Source: Streptomyces griseoluteus (lineage in GTDB: Bacteria > Actinomycetota > Actinomycetes > Streptomycetales > Streptomycetaceae). From it: DNA of 41,060 nt. The notes beneath the pieces are model-generated. The model had not been told where the DNA came from. It did not search any database and saw nothing but the letters and a program-made list of their open reading frames with translations. The stretch lies in contig JOBE01000059.1 of the NCBI GenBank assembly GCA_000717735.1, positions 1 through 41,060 of the forward strand. The letters are read 5' to 3'. Each line of letters begins with the position of its first letter. The first letter of the stretch is position 1. Both the position numbers and the translations under genes were made by a program. Shown piece by piece: positions 1 to 7,991 of this stretch.

Positions 1-41
1 ACAGTCTCCCCGACCCACTCCCCTTGCACCACAACAACGAG

Positions 42-73
42 TCTGGCCCCGCCGCTGACGCGGCGGGGCCAGA
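42..73. terminator. Strong hairpin terminator
   Basis: A perfect 14-bp stem (left arm TCTGGCCCCGCCGC, 42-55) closes over a TGAC loop (56-59) with its exact complement at 60-73. It probably ends a gene that lies to the left of the window. There is no clear U-run, as is usual in Streptomyces terminators. Confidence 0.8.
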
Positions 74-126
74 ACCCAACATCTTCATCAGTCTTCTAGA
101 GGGTGTCTTGCGGATCAGGCCCTGAA

Positions 127-138
127 TAGGCTGACCGG
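127..138 (+). promoter_or_regulatory. -10 box of a probable leaderless transcript (thioesterase)
   Basis: TAGGCT (127-132) lies six bases before the ATG at 139 and there is no Shine-Dalgarno sequence in between. This spacing is typical of leaderless Streptomyces mRNAs. A convincing -35 was not found (TGTCTT at 104-109 has 17-bp spacing but is weak). Confidence 0.5.
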
Positions 139-564
139 ATGACCGACATCGACGAACCCGCCCTCGCCCTCGCCCGGAAGGTGCTGGACGCCCAGCCGTT
201 CAGCCGCCTCCTCGGAGCCACCGTCACCGCCTTCGGCGACGGGGGAGCCACTCTGGAGCTGGCGATCCGGGAAGACCTGCGGCAGCAGAACGGATTCGTG
301 CACGGCGGGGTCCTGTCGTACGCCGCCGACAACGCGATCACCTTCGCCGCGGGCACGGTCCTCGGCCCGGCCGTCCTGACCGCCGGCTACTCCATCGACT
401 ACGTCAGGCCCGCCGCCGACGGCACCCTGCGCGCCCGCGCGGACGTCCTGCACGCGGGCCGCAGGCAGGCGGTGGTCCGCTGCGAGCTGCTGACCGTCGA
501 CGCGGACGGCGTGGAGACGCTGTGCGCCCTGGCCCAGGGCACGGTCCGCTCGGCCAACCCGTGA
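139..564 (+). CDS. PaaI-family hotdog thioesterase
   Basis: A 141-residue protein of the single-hotdog PaaI/YdiI type, predicted to hydrolyse acyl- or aryl-CoA thioesters in the cytoplasm. Visible family features are the segment QQNGFVHGGVLSYAADNA (about residues 50-67), where the HGG turn precedes the long hotdog helix, and a following beta-sheet region with the YSIDYVRPA motif. The length is normal for the family. The start is chosen at the ATG that sits six bases after a TAGGCT box. The gene stands alone between a terminator and the convergent oxidoreductase gene, so its pathway cannot be inferred from context and the natural substrate is unknown. Confidence 0.85.
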   Translation: MTDIDEPALALARKVLDAQPFSRLLGATVTAFGDGGATLELAIREDLRQQNGFVHGGVLSYAADNAITFAAGTVLGPAVLTAGYSIDYVRPAADGTLRARADVLHAGRRQAVVRCELLTVDADGVETLCALAQGTVRSANP

Positions 565-692
565 GGGCGGCCGCCCGGACGTGACGCGGCCGGGCCCTGA
601 TGTCGCCGTGGCTGTGACGTCGCCGGGCCGTGGCGTCGACCGGTCGTGACGCCGACCGACCGGGCGGGCCGCCCGGACGTGACGCCGGCCGG
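565..692. repeat. Degenerate ~33-bp tandem repeat in a convergent intergenic gap
   Basis: Units beginning with GTGACG start at 581, 614, 646 and 679, a period of 32-33 bp. A 19-bp segment (GGCCGCCCGGACGTGACGC) occurs exactly at 569-587 and 667-685. The palindromes GGGCGGCCGCCC (565-576) and CGGGCGGGCCGCCCG (661-675) could serve as terminators for the two converging genes. Confidence 0.6.
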
Positions 693-1694
693 CTACCCGG
701 TGGCGTCGTCCACCCGTACCGGCCGCCGTTCCCGGCGCGAGCGCTCGCACGCCTCCGCGATCCGGAGTGCCGCGAGGGCCTCCCGGCCGTCGCACGGGTT
801 GGCCGCCTCGCCGCGCACCAGCCGTACGAACGCCTCGAGTTCCGCCTCGTACGCGGCGGCGAACCGCTCCAGGAACCCCGGCCAGGGCTTCCCCGGCGCG
901 GCAGGCCCCTGCGGCTCCACCGAGGTCAGCGGGGTGCGGTCGTCCAGGCCCACCGCGATCTGGTCCCGGTCGCCGGCCAGTTCCATGCGGACGTCGTACC
1001 CGGCGCCGTTGCGGCGGGTCGCGGTCGCCGTCACCAGCGTGCCGTCGTCCAGGGTGAGCAGCGCGGCGGCCGTGGACACGTCCCCCGCCTCCCGGAACAT
1101 CGTGGGGCCCGCGTCCGAGCCCGTCGCGTACACCTCCACCACCTCCCGGCCGGTCACCCAGCGGACGATGTCGAAGTCGTGCACCAGACAGTCCCGGAAG
1201 AGACCGCCGGAGAGCGGCAGATACGCGGCCGGCGGCGGCTCCGGATCGGAGGTCACCGCCCGTACCGTGTGCAGCCGGCCCAGCCTTCCCGACCGAACCG
1301 CCTCGCGCGCCGCCCCGTACCCCGCGTCGAAGCGCCGCATGAACCCGAGTTGCAGCTCGGTCCCCGCCTCCGCCACCGCCGCGAGCGCGATCCTCGTCCC
1401 CGGCACGTCCAGGGCGATCGGCTTCTCGCAGAAGGCGGGCAGCCCCGCGGCCGCCGCGCGGGCGATCAGCTCGGCGTGCGCGGCCGTCGCCGACGTGATC
1501 ACCACGGCGTCCAGGGCGTGCCCGAACAGCGCCGTCACGTCCGGCGCCGCCTCCGCCCCGAGCGCCCCCGCGACGCCGGCGGCCCGGGTCGCGTCCGCGT
1601 CCGCCACGACCAGCGACTCGACCTCCGGGTGGCGGGCCAGCACCCCCGCGTGGAAGCTCCCGATCCGTCCCGTACCGATGAGTCCGATGCGCAT
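693..1694 (-). CDS. Gfo/Idh/MocA oxidoreductase, inositol 2-dehydrogenase-like
   Basis: A 333-residue NAD(P)-dependent oxidoreductase that probably oxidises a sugar or cyclitol ring hydroxyl. The N-terminal Rossmann fold shows GTGRIG (residues 7-12), the family motif CEKP carries the catalytic Lys91, and an Asp168-(x3)-His172 pair follows in DCLVHDFD. This matches the Lys-Asp-His triad known for IolG-type inositol dehydrogenases. It is divergent from a GntR regulator that precedes a sugar ABC transporter operon, so it probably acts on the same substrate. The exact substrate (inositol, another cyclitol or a sugar) cannot be decided from sequence. It has its own leaderless-type promoter. Confidence 0.85.
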   Translation of the reverse strand: MRIGLIGTGRIGSFHAGVLARHPEVESLVVADADATRAAGVAGALGAEAAPDVTALFGHALDAVVITSATAAHAELIARAAAAGLPAFCEKPIALDVPGTRIALAAVAEAGTELQLGFMRRFDAGYGAAREAVRSGRLGRLHTVRAVTSDPEPPPAAYLPLSGGLFRDCLVHDFDIVRWVTGREVVEVYATGSDAGPTMFREAGDVSTAAALLTLDDGTLVTATATRRNGAGYDVRMELAGDRDQIAVGLDDRTPLTSVEPQGPAAPGKPWPGFLERFAAAYEAELEAFVRLVRGEAANPCDGREALAALRIAEACERSRRERRPVRVDDATG

Positions 1695-1700
1695 GGGCCC

Positions 1701-1729
1701 ACCGTGGAGGCGCCCGCCCCCGGTGTCAA
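1701..1729 (-). promoter_or_regulatory. Promoter of the IolG-like gene
   Basis: On the minus strand a perfect TTGACA -35 (1729-1724) is followed by a 17-bp spacer and CACGGT (1706-1701), six bases before the ATG at 1694. The missing Shine-Dalgarno agrees with a leaderless transcript. Confidence 0.55.
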
Positions 1730-1747
1730 GGATGTGTCAGGACAACC

Positions 1748-1763
1748 GGACGTCACGACGTCC
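1748..1763. promoter_or_regulatory. Palindromic operator candidate between oxidoreductase and gntR
   Basis: GGACGTC-AC-GACGTCC is a perfect 7-2-7 inverted repeat in the 128-bp divergent intergenic region. It lies upstream of both predicted promoters, a suitable place for the adjacent GntR regulator to bind. The assignment to GntR is inference. Confidence 0.45.
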
Positions 1764-1787
1764 CGTCATCGGCTTGCCGTCGTCACC

Positions 1788-1816
1788 TTCCTGTCACCGG
1801 CGCCCCGGGCTACGCT
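1788..1816 (+). promoter_or_regulatory. Promoter of gntR, probable leaderless transcript
   Basis: TTCCTG (1788-1793), a 17-bp spacer and TACGCT (1811-1816) lie six bases before the GTG at 1823. The intervening CCCCCC contains no ribosome-binding site, which supports leaderless translation. Confidence 0.5.
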
Positions 1817-1822
1817 CCCCCC

Positions 1823-2581
1823 GTGTCCAAGCAGTCCGGCTCCTCCCTGCCCCCGCTCGCCGTGGACCGCACCAGCCCGGTCCCGCTGTACTTCCAGCTC
1901 GCCCGGCAGCTGGAGGACGCCGTGGCGGACGGGACGCTGACGCCGGGCACCCTCCTCGGCAACGAGATCGACCTCGCCACCCGCCTCGGACTCTCCCGCC
2001 CGACCGTCCGCCAGGCCATCCAGACGCTCGTCGACAAGGGCCTCCTCGTCCGCCGCCGGGGCGTCGGCACCCAGGTCGTGCACAGCACGGTCCGGCGCCC
2101 GCCGGGGCTCAGCAGCCTCTACGACGACCTGGACGCCGCCGGACAGCTCCCCGCCACCCGGGTCCTCGTCAACCGGCTCGAACCCGCCACCGCAGAGGTC
2201 GCGGCGGCCCTCGGCGTACCGGAGGGCCGTGAGGTCCTGTATCTGGAACGGCTCAGGACCGCGCACGGCGAGCCCCTGGCGTACCTGCGCAACCACCTGC
2301 CGGCCGGGCTCCTGGAACCGGACGGCGAGCGGCTCGGGTCCACCGGCCTCTACCGGCTGCTCCGCGCCGCCGCGCTCACCCTGCACAGCGCCCGCCAGGC
2401 CGTCGGCGCCCGCGCCGCGACCGCGCCGGAGGCGGCGCTGCTCGACGAGCGGGCGGGCGCCCCGCTGCTGACGATGGAGCGGGTCACGTTCGACGACACC
2501 GGCCGGGCCGTCGAGTACGGCTCCCACCTGTACCGGGCCGCCCGCTACTCCTTCGAGTTCCAGCTGATGGTCCGTCCGTAG
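1823..2581 (+). CDS. GntR-family (HutC/UTRA) transcriptional regulator
   Basis: A 252-residue one-domain-pair regulator. Residues ~15-80 form the GntR winged helix: PLYFQLARQLEDAV, then LATRLGLSRPTVRQAIQTL as recognition helix region, then the wing RRRGVGT. Residues ~95-250 match a UTRA effector domain (ERLRTAHGEPLAYLRNHLP and the terminal RYSFEFQLMV). HutC-type members usually bind sugar phosphates, amino acids or related metabolites. It is divergent from the IolG-like gene and 101 bp upstream of a sugar-transport operon, so it most likely controls both. The GTG start is supported by the -10 box just upstream. The effector is unknown. Confidence 0.9.
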   Translation: MSKQSGSSLPPLAVDRTSPVPLYFQLARQLEDAVADGTLTPGTLLGNEIDLATRLGLSRPTVRQAIQTLVDKGLLVRRRGVGTQVVHSTVRRPPGLSSLYDDLDAAGQLPATRVLVNRLEPATAEVAAALGVPEGREVLYLERLRTAHGEPLAYLRNHLPAGLLEPDGERLGSTGLYRLLRAAALTLHSARQAVGARAATAPEAALLDERAGAPLLTMERVTFDDTGRAVEYGSHLYRAARYSFEFQLMVRP

Positions 2582-2682
2582 CCCTGGACGGCCCCCCTGA
2601 CCGGCGCCAGGATCCGCATGACCGATACTGCAATGCACGCAGGACACAGCACGCAGAAGGACACAAAGGAGGGCACCGCCTC

Positions 2683-3702
2683 GTGACCAGGCTTCGGACC
2701 GGAGGGGTACGCGCCGCAGTCGGCGCCGTGCTCGCGCTCGCGCTCACAGGAGCACTCGCCGGATGCAGCAGCACCGGCGGAAAGCGGGCCGAGGACGCCC
2801 GCAAGGCCGCCGAGGCCCAGGGCAGGGCGGCCGTCGACACCCCCCGCTGGACCGTCGCCATGGTGACCCACTCGGGTGACGGCGACACCTTCTGGGACAT
2901 CGTCCAGAAGGGCGCCAAGCAGGCCGCCGCCAAGGACAACATCAACTTCCTCTACGCCCACAGCGACGAGGCCCAGCAGCAGGCGCAGCTGATCGACTCG
3001 TACGTCTCCAAGGGCGTCGACGGACTCATCGTCACCCTCGCCAAGCCCGACGCCATGAAGGCCGCCGTGGAGAAGGCCGTCAAGGCGGGCATCCCGGTGA
3101 TCACCGTGAACTCCGGTGCCGCGCAGTCCAAGGCGTACGGCGCGCTCACCCACATCGGCCAGGACGAGACCGTCGCGGGCGAGGCCGTCGGCGAGGAACT
3201 CGACAAGCGGGGCAAGAAGAAGGCGCTCTGCGTCCTGCACGAGCAGGGCAACATCGGCCACGAGCAGCGCTGCGCAGGAACGAAGAAGACCTTCGGCGGC
3301 GAACTCGTGAACCTGTACGTCGACGGCACCAACATGCCCGACGTCAAGGCGTCCATCGAGGCCAAGCTCCAGTCCGACAAGGACGTCGACGCCGTCGTCA
3401 CCCTCGGCGCGCCCTTCGCCGACGCCGCCGTGCAGGCCGCGAAGAGCGCCGGGAGCAAGGCCGAGGTCGACACCTTCGACCTCAACGCCAAGGTCGCCGG
3501 CGCCCTCCAGGCCGGCACGCTCGGCTTCGCCGTCGACCAGCAGCCCTACCTCCAGGGCTACGAGGCCGTCGACCTGCTCTGGCTGTACCGCTACAACGCC
3601 GACGTCCTCGGCGGCGGCAGGCCGGTCCTCACCGGCCCGCAGATCATCACCAAGGACGACGCCGCGGCACTCGTCGACTACGCGGAGCGGGGCACCCGAT
3701 GA
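2683..3702 (+). CDS. Sugar ABC transporter substrate-binding lipoprotein (CUT2)
   Basis: A 339-residue periplasmic-binding-protein type I of the ribose/xylose class, anchored outside the membrane. The signal peptide ends in a lipobox LAGC with lipidated Cys28. The mature protein shows the CUT2 pattern: [15 protein letters not shown], then [28 protein letters not shown] split over the first lobe, and a hinge crossing near [15 protein letters not shown]. The GTG start has a good AAGGAGG site upstream. Its stop overlaps the permease start (ATGA at 3699-3702), so the two are translationally coupled. The ligand is unknown. The neighbouring oxidoreductase suggests a cyclitol or hexose. Confidence 0.9.
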   Translation: MTRLRTGGVRAAVGAVLALALTGALAGCSSTGGKRAEDARKAAEAQGRAAVDTPRWTVAMVTHSGDGDTFWDIVQKGAKQAAAKDNINFLYAHSDEAQQQAQLIDSYVSKGVDGLIVTLAKPDAMKAAVEKAVKAGIPVITVNSGAAQSKAYGALTHIGQDETVAGEAVGEELDKRGKKKALCVLHEQGNIGHEQRCAGTKKTFGGELVNLYVDGTNMPDVKASIEAKLQSDKDVDAVVTLGAPFADAAVQAAKSAGSKAEVDTFDLNAKVAGALQAGTLGFAVDQQPYLQGYEAVDLLWLYRYNADVLGGGRPVLTGPQIITKDDAAALVDYAERGTR

Positions 3703-4754
3703 GTTCCACCGCCCCGCCCTCGGACGGCATCGACCACGTCGACGAGCGGCTGCTGCGGACCTCCCCGCTGAAGAAGCTGCTCGCCCGGCCCGAACTGGGC
3801 TCGGTCGTCGGCGCCGTCGCCGTCTTCGTCTTCTTCTCGGTGGTCGCGGACAGCTTCCTGCGCCCCTCCAGCCTCGGCACGGTCCTCTACGCGGCCTCCA
3901 CCATCGGCATCATGGCGGTCCCCGTCGCGCTGCTCATGATCGGCGGCGAGTTCGACCTGTCCGCCGGTGTCCTGGTCACCAGCTCGGCCCTCGTCTCGTC
4001 GATGGTCAGCTACCAGATGACCGCGAACGTCTGGGTCGGCGTCGGCGTCTCGCTGCTCGTCACCCTGGCGATCGGCGTCTTCAACGGCTTCATGCTGACC
4101 CGTACCAGACTTCCCAGCTTCATCATCACCCTCGGCACCTTCCTCATGCTGACCGGCCTGAACCTGGGCCTCACCAAGCTGATCAGCGGCACCGTCTCCA
4201 CCAAGACCATCGCCGACATGGAGGGCTTCTCCTCCGCCCGCAAGCTCTTCGCCTCGCAGCTCACGATCGGCGGCGTCGAGTTCAAGGTCACCATCCTGTG
4301 GTGGCTCGGCCTCGTCGCGCTCGCCACCTGGATCCTGCTCAGGACCCGCTTCGGCAACTGGATCTTCGCGGTCGGCGGCGGTGCCGACGCGGCCCGCGCG
4401 GTCGGCGTCCCCGTCTACCGGACGAAGATCGGCCTCTACATGGGCGTGGCCTTCTGCGCCTGGATCGCCGGTCAGCACCTGCTGTTCTCCTTCGACGTCG
4501 TCCAGTCGGGCGAAGGCGTCGGCAACGAGCTGATCTACATCATCGCGGCCGTCATCGGCGGCTGTCTGATCACCGGCGGATACGGCTCCGCCATCGGCTC
4601 CGCGGTCGGTGCCCTCATCTTCGGCATGACCAGCAAGGGCATCGTGTACGCCGAGTGGAACCCGGACTGGTTCAAGTTCTTCCTGGGAGCGATGCTCCTC
4701 CTGGCGACCCTGCTGAACGCCTGGATCCGCAAGCGTGTGGAGGCCACCAAGTGA
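3699..4754 (+). CDS. Sugar ABC transporter permease (CUT2/RbsC type)
   Basis: A 351-residue integral membrane protein of the BPD_transp_2 (RbsC-like) family that forms the translocation path. It has about ten hydrophobic segments. Typical family stretches are [18 protein letters not shown] (where RbsC-type permeases read GGIDLSVG), the [11 protein letters not shown] segment, and [23 protein letters not shown] near the C-terminus. It overlaps the binding-protein stop by four bases and its own stop overlaps the ATPase start, an arrangement expected for a stoichiometric complex. Confidence 0.9.
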   Translation: MSSTAPPSDGIDHVDERLLRTSPLKKLLARPELGSVVGAVAVFVFFSVVADSFLRPSSLGTVLYAASTIGIMAVPVALLMIGGEFDLSAGVLVTSSALVSSMVSYQMTANVWVGVGVSLLVTLAIGVFNGFMLTRTRLPSFIITLGTFLMLTGLNLGLTKLISGTVSTKTIADMEGFSSARKLFASQLTIGGVEFKVTILWWLGLVALATWILLRTRFGNWIFAVGGGADAARAVGVPVYRTKIGLYMGVAFCAWIAGQHLLFSFDVVQSGEGVGNELIYIIAAVIGGCLITGGYGSAIGSAVGALIFGMTSKGIVYAEWNPDWFKFFLGAMLLLATLLNAWIRKRVEATK

Positions 4755-5545
4755 CCACGGAACGGACCTCCCTCGTCGAGCTCGACGACGTCAGCAAGTA
4801 CTACGGCAACATCCGCGCCCTCGAAGGCGTCTCCCTGGAGGTCCGCGCGGGCGAGATCACCTGCGTCCTCGGCGACAACGGTGCCGGCAAGTCCACTCTC
4901 ATCAAGATCGTCGCGGGCCTGCACCGGCACGACGCCGGCGTCTTCCGCATCGAGGGCGAGGACGTCACCCTCGCGAACCCGCGCGAGGCCCTCGACCGGG
5001 GCATCGCCACCGTCTACCAGGACCTCGCGGTCGTCCCCCTCATGCCGGTCTGGCGGAACTTCTTCCTCGGCTCCGAGCCCACCAGGGGCTCCGGCCCCTT
5101 CAAGCGGCTCGACGTCGGCCTGATGCGGTCCACCACCCGCGAGGCGCTGCTCCGCATGGGCATCGACCTGCGGGACGTCGACCAGCCGATCGGCACCCTC
5201 TCCGGCGGCGAGCGCCAGTGCGTGGCCATCGCCCGCGCCGTCCACTTCGGCGCCAAGGTCCTCGTCCTCGACGAGCCGACGGCCGCGCTCGGCGTGAAGC
5301 AGTCGGGCGTCGTCCTCAAGTACGTGGCCGCCGCCCGTGACCAGGGACTCGGCGTGGTCCTCATCACGCACAACCCGCACCACGCCTACCTCGTCGGCGA
5401 CCGGTTCGTCCTCCTCAAGCGCGGGGTCATGGCCGGCAGCCACACCAAGGGCTCCGTCACGCTCGACGAGTTGACCCGGCAGATGGCCGGCGGCACCGAG
5501 CTGGAGGACCTGCGCCACGAACTGGAGAGGCCCTCCGGCGCGTGA
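4751..5545 (+). CDS. Sugar ABC transporter ATP-binding protein, single-domain
   Basis: A 264-residue ABC ATPase that energises the preceding permease. Seen are Walker [10 protein letters not shown] (~residues 38-46), Q-loop VYQD, signature LSGGERQ (~155), Walker [13 protein letters not shown] and the H-loop ITHN. The DEPTAALGV form is characteristic of CUT2 transporters. Most CUT2 ATPases (RbsA, XylG) have two fused ABC domains. This one has only one and would act as a homodimer, as in FrcA-type systems. The GTG start at 4751 overlaps the permease stop (GTGA), and the upstream extension of the open frame lies inside the permease gene. Confidence 0.92.
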   Translation: MTTERTSLVELDDVSKYYGNIRALEGVSLEVRAGEITCVLGDNGAGKSTLIKIVAGLHRHDAGVFRIEGEDVTLANPREALDRGIATVYQDLAVVPLMPVWRNFFLGSEPTRGSGPFKRLDVGLMRSTTREALLRMGIDLRDVDQPIGTLSGGERQCVAIARAVHFGAKVLVLDEPTAALGVKQSGVVLKYVAAARDQGLGVVLITHNPHHAYLVGDRFVLLKRGVMAGSHTKGSVTLDELTRQMAGGTELEDLRHELERPSGA

Positions 5546-5611
5546 CCCCCACGGCCCCTCCGGCGGCGGCATGACGGCCCCTTCACACCCCACCTGGCAG
5601 AATCGGAGCCG

Positions 5612-6787
5612 ATGAGTACCTACCGTGACCTCGCGCACCGGGGATCCGCCCGCGGCACCGTGCTGCGGACCGTCGGGACCCGGGAGCGGCGCTCCCACCT
5701 GACGGCGCCCCGGGTGCCGACCGTCGGCATCGACATCGGCGGTACGAAGGTGATGGCCGGTGTCGTCGACGCCGACGGCAACATCCTGGAGAAGCTCCGC
5801 ACGGAGACCCCGGACAAGTCCAAGAGCCCCAAGGTCGTCGAGGACACCATCGTCGAGCTGGTCCTCGACCTCGCCGACCGGCACGACGTGCACGCGGTCG
5901 GCATCGGCGCGGCCGGCTGGGTCGACGCCGACCGGGCCCGCGTCCTCTTCGCCCCGCACCTCGCCTGGCGCAACGAGCCGCTCAGGGACGCCCTCCAGGG
6001 CCGCCTCGCCGTCCCCGTCATGGTGGACAACGACGCCAACACCGCGGCCTGGGCCGAGTGGCGCTTCGGCGCCGGACGCGGCGAGGACCACCTCGTCATG
6101 ATCACCCTCGGCACCGGCATCGGTGGCGCCATCCTGGAGGACGGCCAGGTCAAGCGCGGCAAGTACGGGGTCGCCGGCGAGTTCGGCCACATGCAGGTGG
6201 TCCCCGGCGGACACCGCTGCCCCTGCGGCAACCGGGGCTGCTGGGAGCAGTACAGCTCCGGCAACGCCCTCGTCCGCGAGGCCCGCGAGCTCGCCGCGGC
6301 CGACTCCCCGGTCGCGTACGGGATCATCGAGCGGGTCAAGGGCAACATCCCCGACATCACGGGGCCGCTCATCACCGAGCTCGCCCGTGAGGGCGACGCC
6401 ATGAGCATCGAGCTGCTCCAGGAGATCGGCCAGTGGCTCGGCGTCGGCATCGCCAACCTCGCCGCCGCCCTCGACCCGTCCTGCTTCGTCATCGGCGGCG
6501 GCGTCTCGGCCGCCGACGATCTGCTCATCGGCCCCGCCAGGGAGGCCTTCCGCCGCCATCTCACCGGCCGCGGCTACCGTCCCGAGGCCCGCATCACCCG
6601 CGCCCAGCTCGGCCCCGAGGCCGGGATGGTCGGCGCCGCCGACCTCGCCCGGCTCGTCGCCCGGCGCTTCCGCCGCGCCAACCGGCGCCGGGTCGAGCGG
6701 TACGAACGGTACGAGCGCTACGCCCAGGCCCTGCGCAACGGGACCTCGGGCCGGGCCGCCCGCACCCCCGAGGACCCGCCTTCATGA
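5612..6787 (+). CDS. ROK-family sugar kinase (glucokinase-like) with extended ends
   Basis: A 391-residue kinase that probably phosphorylates the sugar brought in by the preceding transporter. ROK features are the phosphate-binding GIDIGGTK (~residues 39-46), the catalytic VDNDAN, the FGHM histidine and the zinc-binding CPCGNRGCWE motif. It is longer than ordinary ROK kinases (about 300-320 residues) at both ends. About 36 residues precede the fold, and a strongly basic C-terminal tail contains a repeated YER motif. A -10-like CAGAAT lies eight bases before the ATG. Its stop overlaps the start of the next gene (ATGA), so the membrane protein is co-translated. Substrate not determined. Confidence 0.88.
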   Translation: MSTYRDLAHRGSARGTVLRTVGTRERRSHLTAPRVPTVGIDIGGTKVMAGVVDADGNILEKLRTETPDKSKSPKVVEDTIVELVLDLADRHDVHAVGIGAAGWVDADRARVLFAPHLAWRNEPLRDALQGRLAVPVMVDNDANTAAWAEWRFGAGRGEDHLVMITLGTGIGGAILEDGQVKRGKYGVAGEFGHMQVVPGGHRCPCGNRGCWEQYSSGNALVREARELAAADSPVAYGIIERVKGNIPDITGPLITELAREGDAMSIELLQEIGQWLGVGIANLAAALDPSCFVIGGGVSAADDLLIGPAREAFRRHLTGRGYRPEARITRAQLGPEAGMVGAADLARLVARRFRRANRRRVERYERYERYAQALRNGTSGRAARTPEDPPS

Positions 6788-7362
6788 CCGTGCCCCACCA
6801 GTCCGCCCCCGCCCGCACTCCGCAGGACAAGCTGCCCGAGGAGCGCCGGCACATGATCCGCCGGCGCTGGCTGACGGCCGTCATCATCGTGCTGCTCGTG
6901 GGCATCCCGGCCGGGTATCTCGTCATCTCCGCCGGTCAGAGCCGTGACAGCGGCCGCGACAAGGAGCGCGAGTCCTCGGCGGCCGGCCTCCAGGACAACT
7001 GGCCCTCGCTGATGAAGCGCCGGGTCTTCGAGGTCCCGGTCCCGGCCGGGTCCTGGGGCGTCGCCTACTACGAGACCAGCAACTGGAAGACGAGCCGGCT
7101 GTACGTCCAGTTCACGACGACCGCCACCGGCCTGGACGCCTTCCTCGCCGAGTCCGGCACCAGCCGGGCGGCGCTCGCCCCGGGCCGCGTCACCGTCGGC
7201 GAGCGTGACACCGACATCGCCGGCTGGACCTTCACCGAGGGCATGAACTGGGCGGGCACGACGGTGAAGCGCGAAAAACCGCGCCCCACGACCGACCTCA
7301 CGGTCGACCTGACCGACCCCGCCTTCCCGCGGGTCTACGCGGTCTCGACGACGAGCCCCTGA
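6784..7362 (+). CDS. Small membrane-anchored protein coupled to the sugar kinase
   Basis: A 192-residue protein that I do not recognise as a named family. A basic stretch (EERRHMIRRRW) is followed by one transmembrane segment at about residues 30-50, so the rest is probably extracellular. The exported part is soluble, rich in Thr and Trp/Tyr, with no visible catalytic motif. Its start overlaps the stop of the ROK kinase, which makes co-expression with the sugar operon very likely. It is the last gene before a bidirectional terminator. The longer upstream frame is a shadow of the kinase gene, so the ATG at 6784 is chosen. Function unknown. Confidence 0.75.
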   Translation: MTVPHQSAPARTPQDKLPEERRHMIRRRWLTAVIIVLLVGIPAGYLVISAGQSRDSGRDKERESSAAGLQDNWPSLMKRRVFEVPVPAGSWGVAYYETSNWKTSRLYVQFTTTATGLDAFLAESGTSRAALAPGRVTVGERDTDIAGWTFTEGMNWAGTTVKREKPRPTTDLTVDLTDPAFPRVYAVSTTSP

Positions 7363-7379
7363 CCCCCTTCGGGGCAGCC

Positions 7380-7409
7380 GAGCGCCTGACCGGATCCGGT
7401 CAGGCGCTC
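7380..7409. terminator. Bidirectional terminator shared by the sugar operon and marR
   Basis: A perfect 30-bp palindrome with arms GAGCGCCTGACCGGA / TCCGGTCAGGCGCTC, followed by TCTTCTCC. It lies between two converging genes and overlaps the last codons of marR (stop at 7400-7402). Confidence 0.85.
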
Positions 7410-7840
7410 TTCTCCATACCCGGACGCAGCCGCCCGAGCAGGGCGTAGAGGGTCGCGCTCTCGTCCGCGTCGAGGGTGTCGAGCGCGCCGCTGGTGGCCT
7501 GCATCTCCTCGCGGACGCGGCGGATGACCTCACGGCCCTCGTCGGTCGCGACGACGTTCTTGACGCGGCGGTCGGCGGGGTCGGGCTCGCGGCGCACCAG
7601 GTCGCGGGCCTCCAGGCGGTCGATGATCCCGGTGACGTTGGACGCGTCGCACACCAGGAGGGTGGCGAGGGCGCGCATCGGCAGCGGGCCGTTGAGCTGG
7701 GCGAGGACCTTCGCCTGGGTGGAGGTCAGACCGTGGTGCGCCGCCGCGGCGGCGAAGTCGCGCCACTGGGCGGTGCCGATGGCGGCGAGCAGCTCCAGGA
7801 GCTGGAGCTTCGTGGGGGTCTCGGGGGTCGTCGCGCTCAT
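7400..7840 (-). CDS. MarR-family transcriptional regulator
   Basis: A 146-residue winged-helix repressor. The DNA-binding core covers about residues 38-105: helix-turn-helix MRALATLLVCDASNVTGIIDRLEARDLV, then the wing DPADRRVKNVVATDEG. Flanking helices form the dimer interface. It is divergent from an MFS exporter gene, the usual layout for a MarR protein that represses an efflux pump and itself until a small ligand binds. The promoter (TTGATA, 17 bp, TACCCT, six bases, ATG) implies a leaderless mRNA, and one operator copy covers its -35. Ligand unknown. The last codons form part of the shared terminator. Confidence 0.92.
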   Translation of the reverse strand: MSATTPETPTKLQLLELLAAIGTAQWRDFAAAAAHHGLTSTQAKVLAQLNGPLPMRALATLLVCDASNVTGIIDRLEARDLVRREPDPADRRVKNVVATDEGREVIRRVREEMQATSGALDTLDADESATLYALLGRLRPGMEKSA

Positions 7841-7846
7841 GGTGCG

Positions 7847-7875
7847 AGGGTACTCAGAACACTTGACATTATCAA
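7847..7875 (-). promoter_or_regulatory. marR promoter, leaderless
   Basis: On the minus strand TTGATA (7875-7870), a 17-bp spacer and TACCCT (7852-7847) lie six bases before the ATG at 7840. The -35 hexamer is contained in operator site 1, which implies autoregulation. Confidence 0.65.
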
Positions 7876-7937
7876 TTATTTACTTGACCACCTCAACTAT
7901 CGGGGTCTACGGTCGTTGAAGTACTTGATGACATCAA
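7863..7937. promoter_or_regulatory. Three MarR operators, TTGA-N5-TCAA
   Basis: Three perfect 13-bp dyads occur at 7863-7875, 7884-7896 and 7925-7937, each with the same half-sites TTGA and TCAA and each preceded by AC. Their centres are 21 and 41 bp apart, close to two and four helical turns, so bound dimers would lie on one face of the DNA. Site 1 covers the marR -35, site 2 covers the MFS -35, and site 3 lies just after the predicted MFS start point. Confidence 0.75.
7884..7913 (+). promoter_or_regulatory. Promoter of the MFS exporter gene
   Basis: TTGACC (7884-7889), an 18-bp spacer and TACGGT (7908-7913) predict a start near 7920 and a leader of about 70 bases. The -35 is inside operator site 2. 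Confidence 0.6.
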
Positions 7938-7991
7938 ACATCGATGGCCTGAAGCTCCGACGCTGCCAGGCACGGAAAAGGCCCCCTTGCC

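Noticed and set aside
4535..6559. A 674-codon minus-strand frame opposite the ATPase and ROK kinase genes
   Set aside because: Composition is that of an antisense shadow (repeated Asp/Glu/Gly/Val), and the opposite strand encodes well-defined families with coupled starts.
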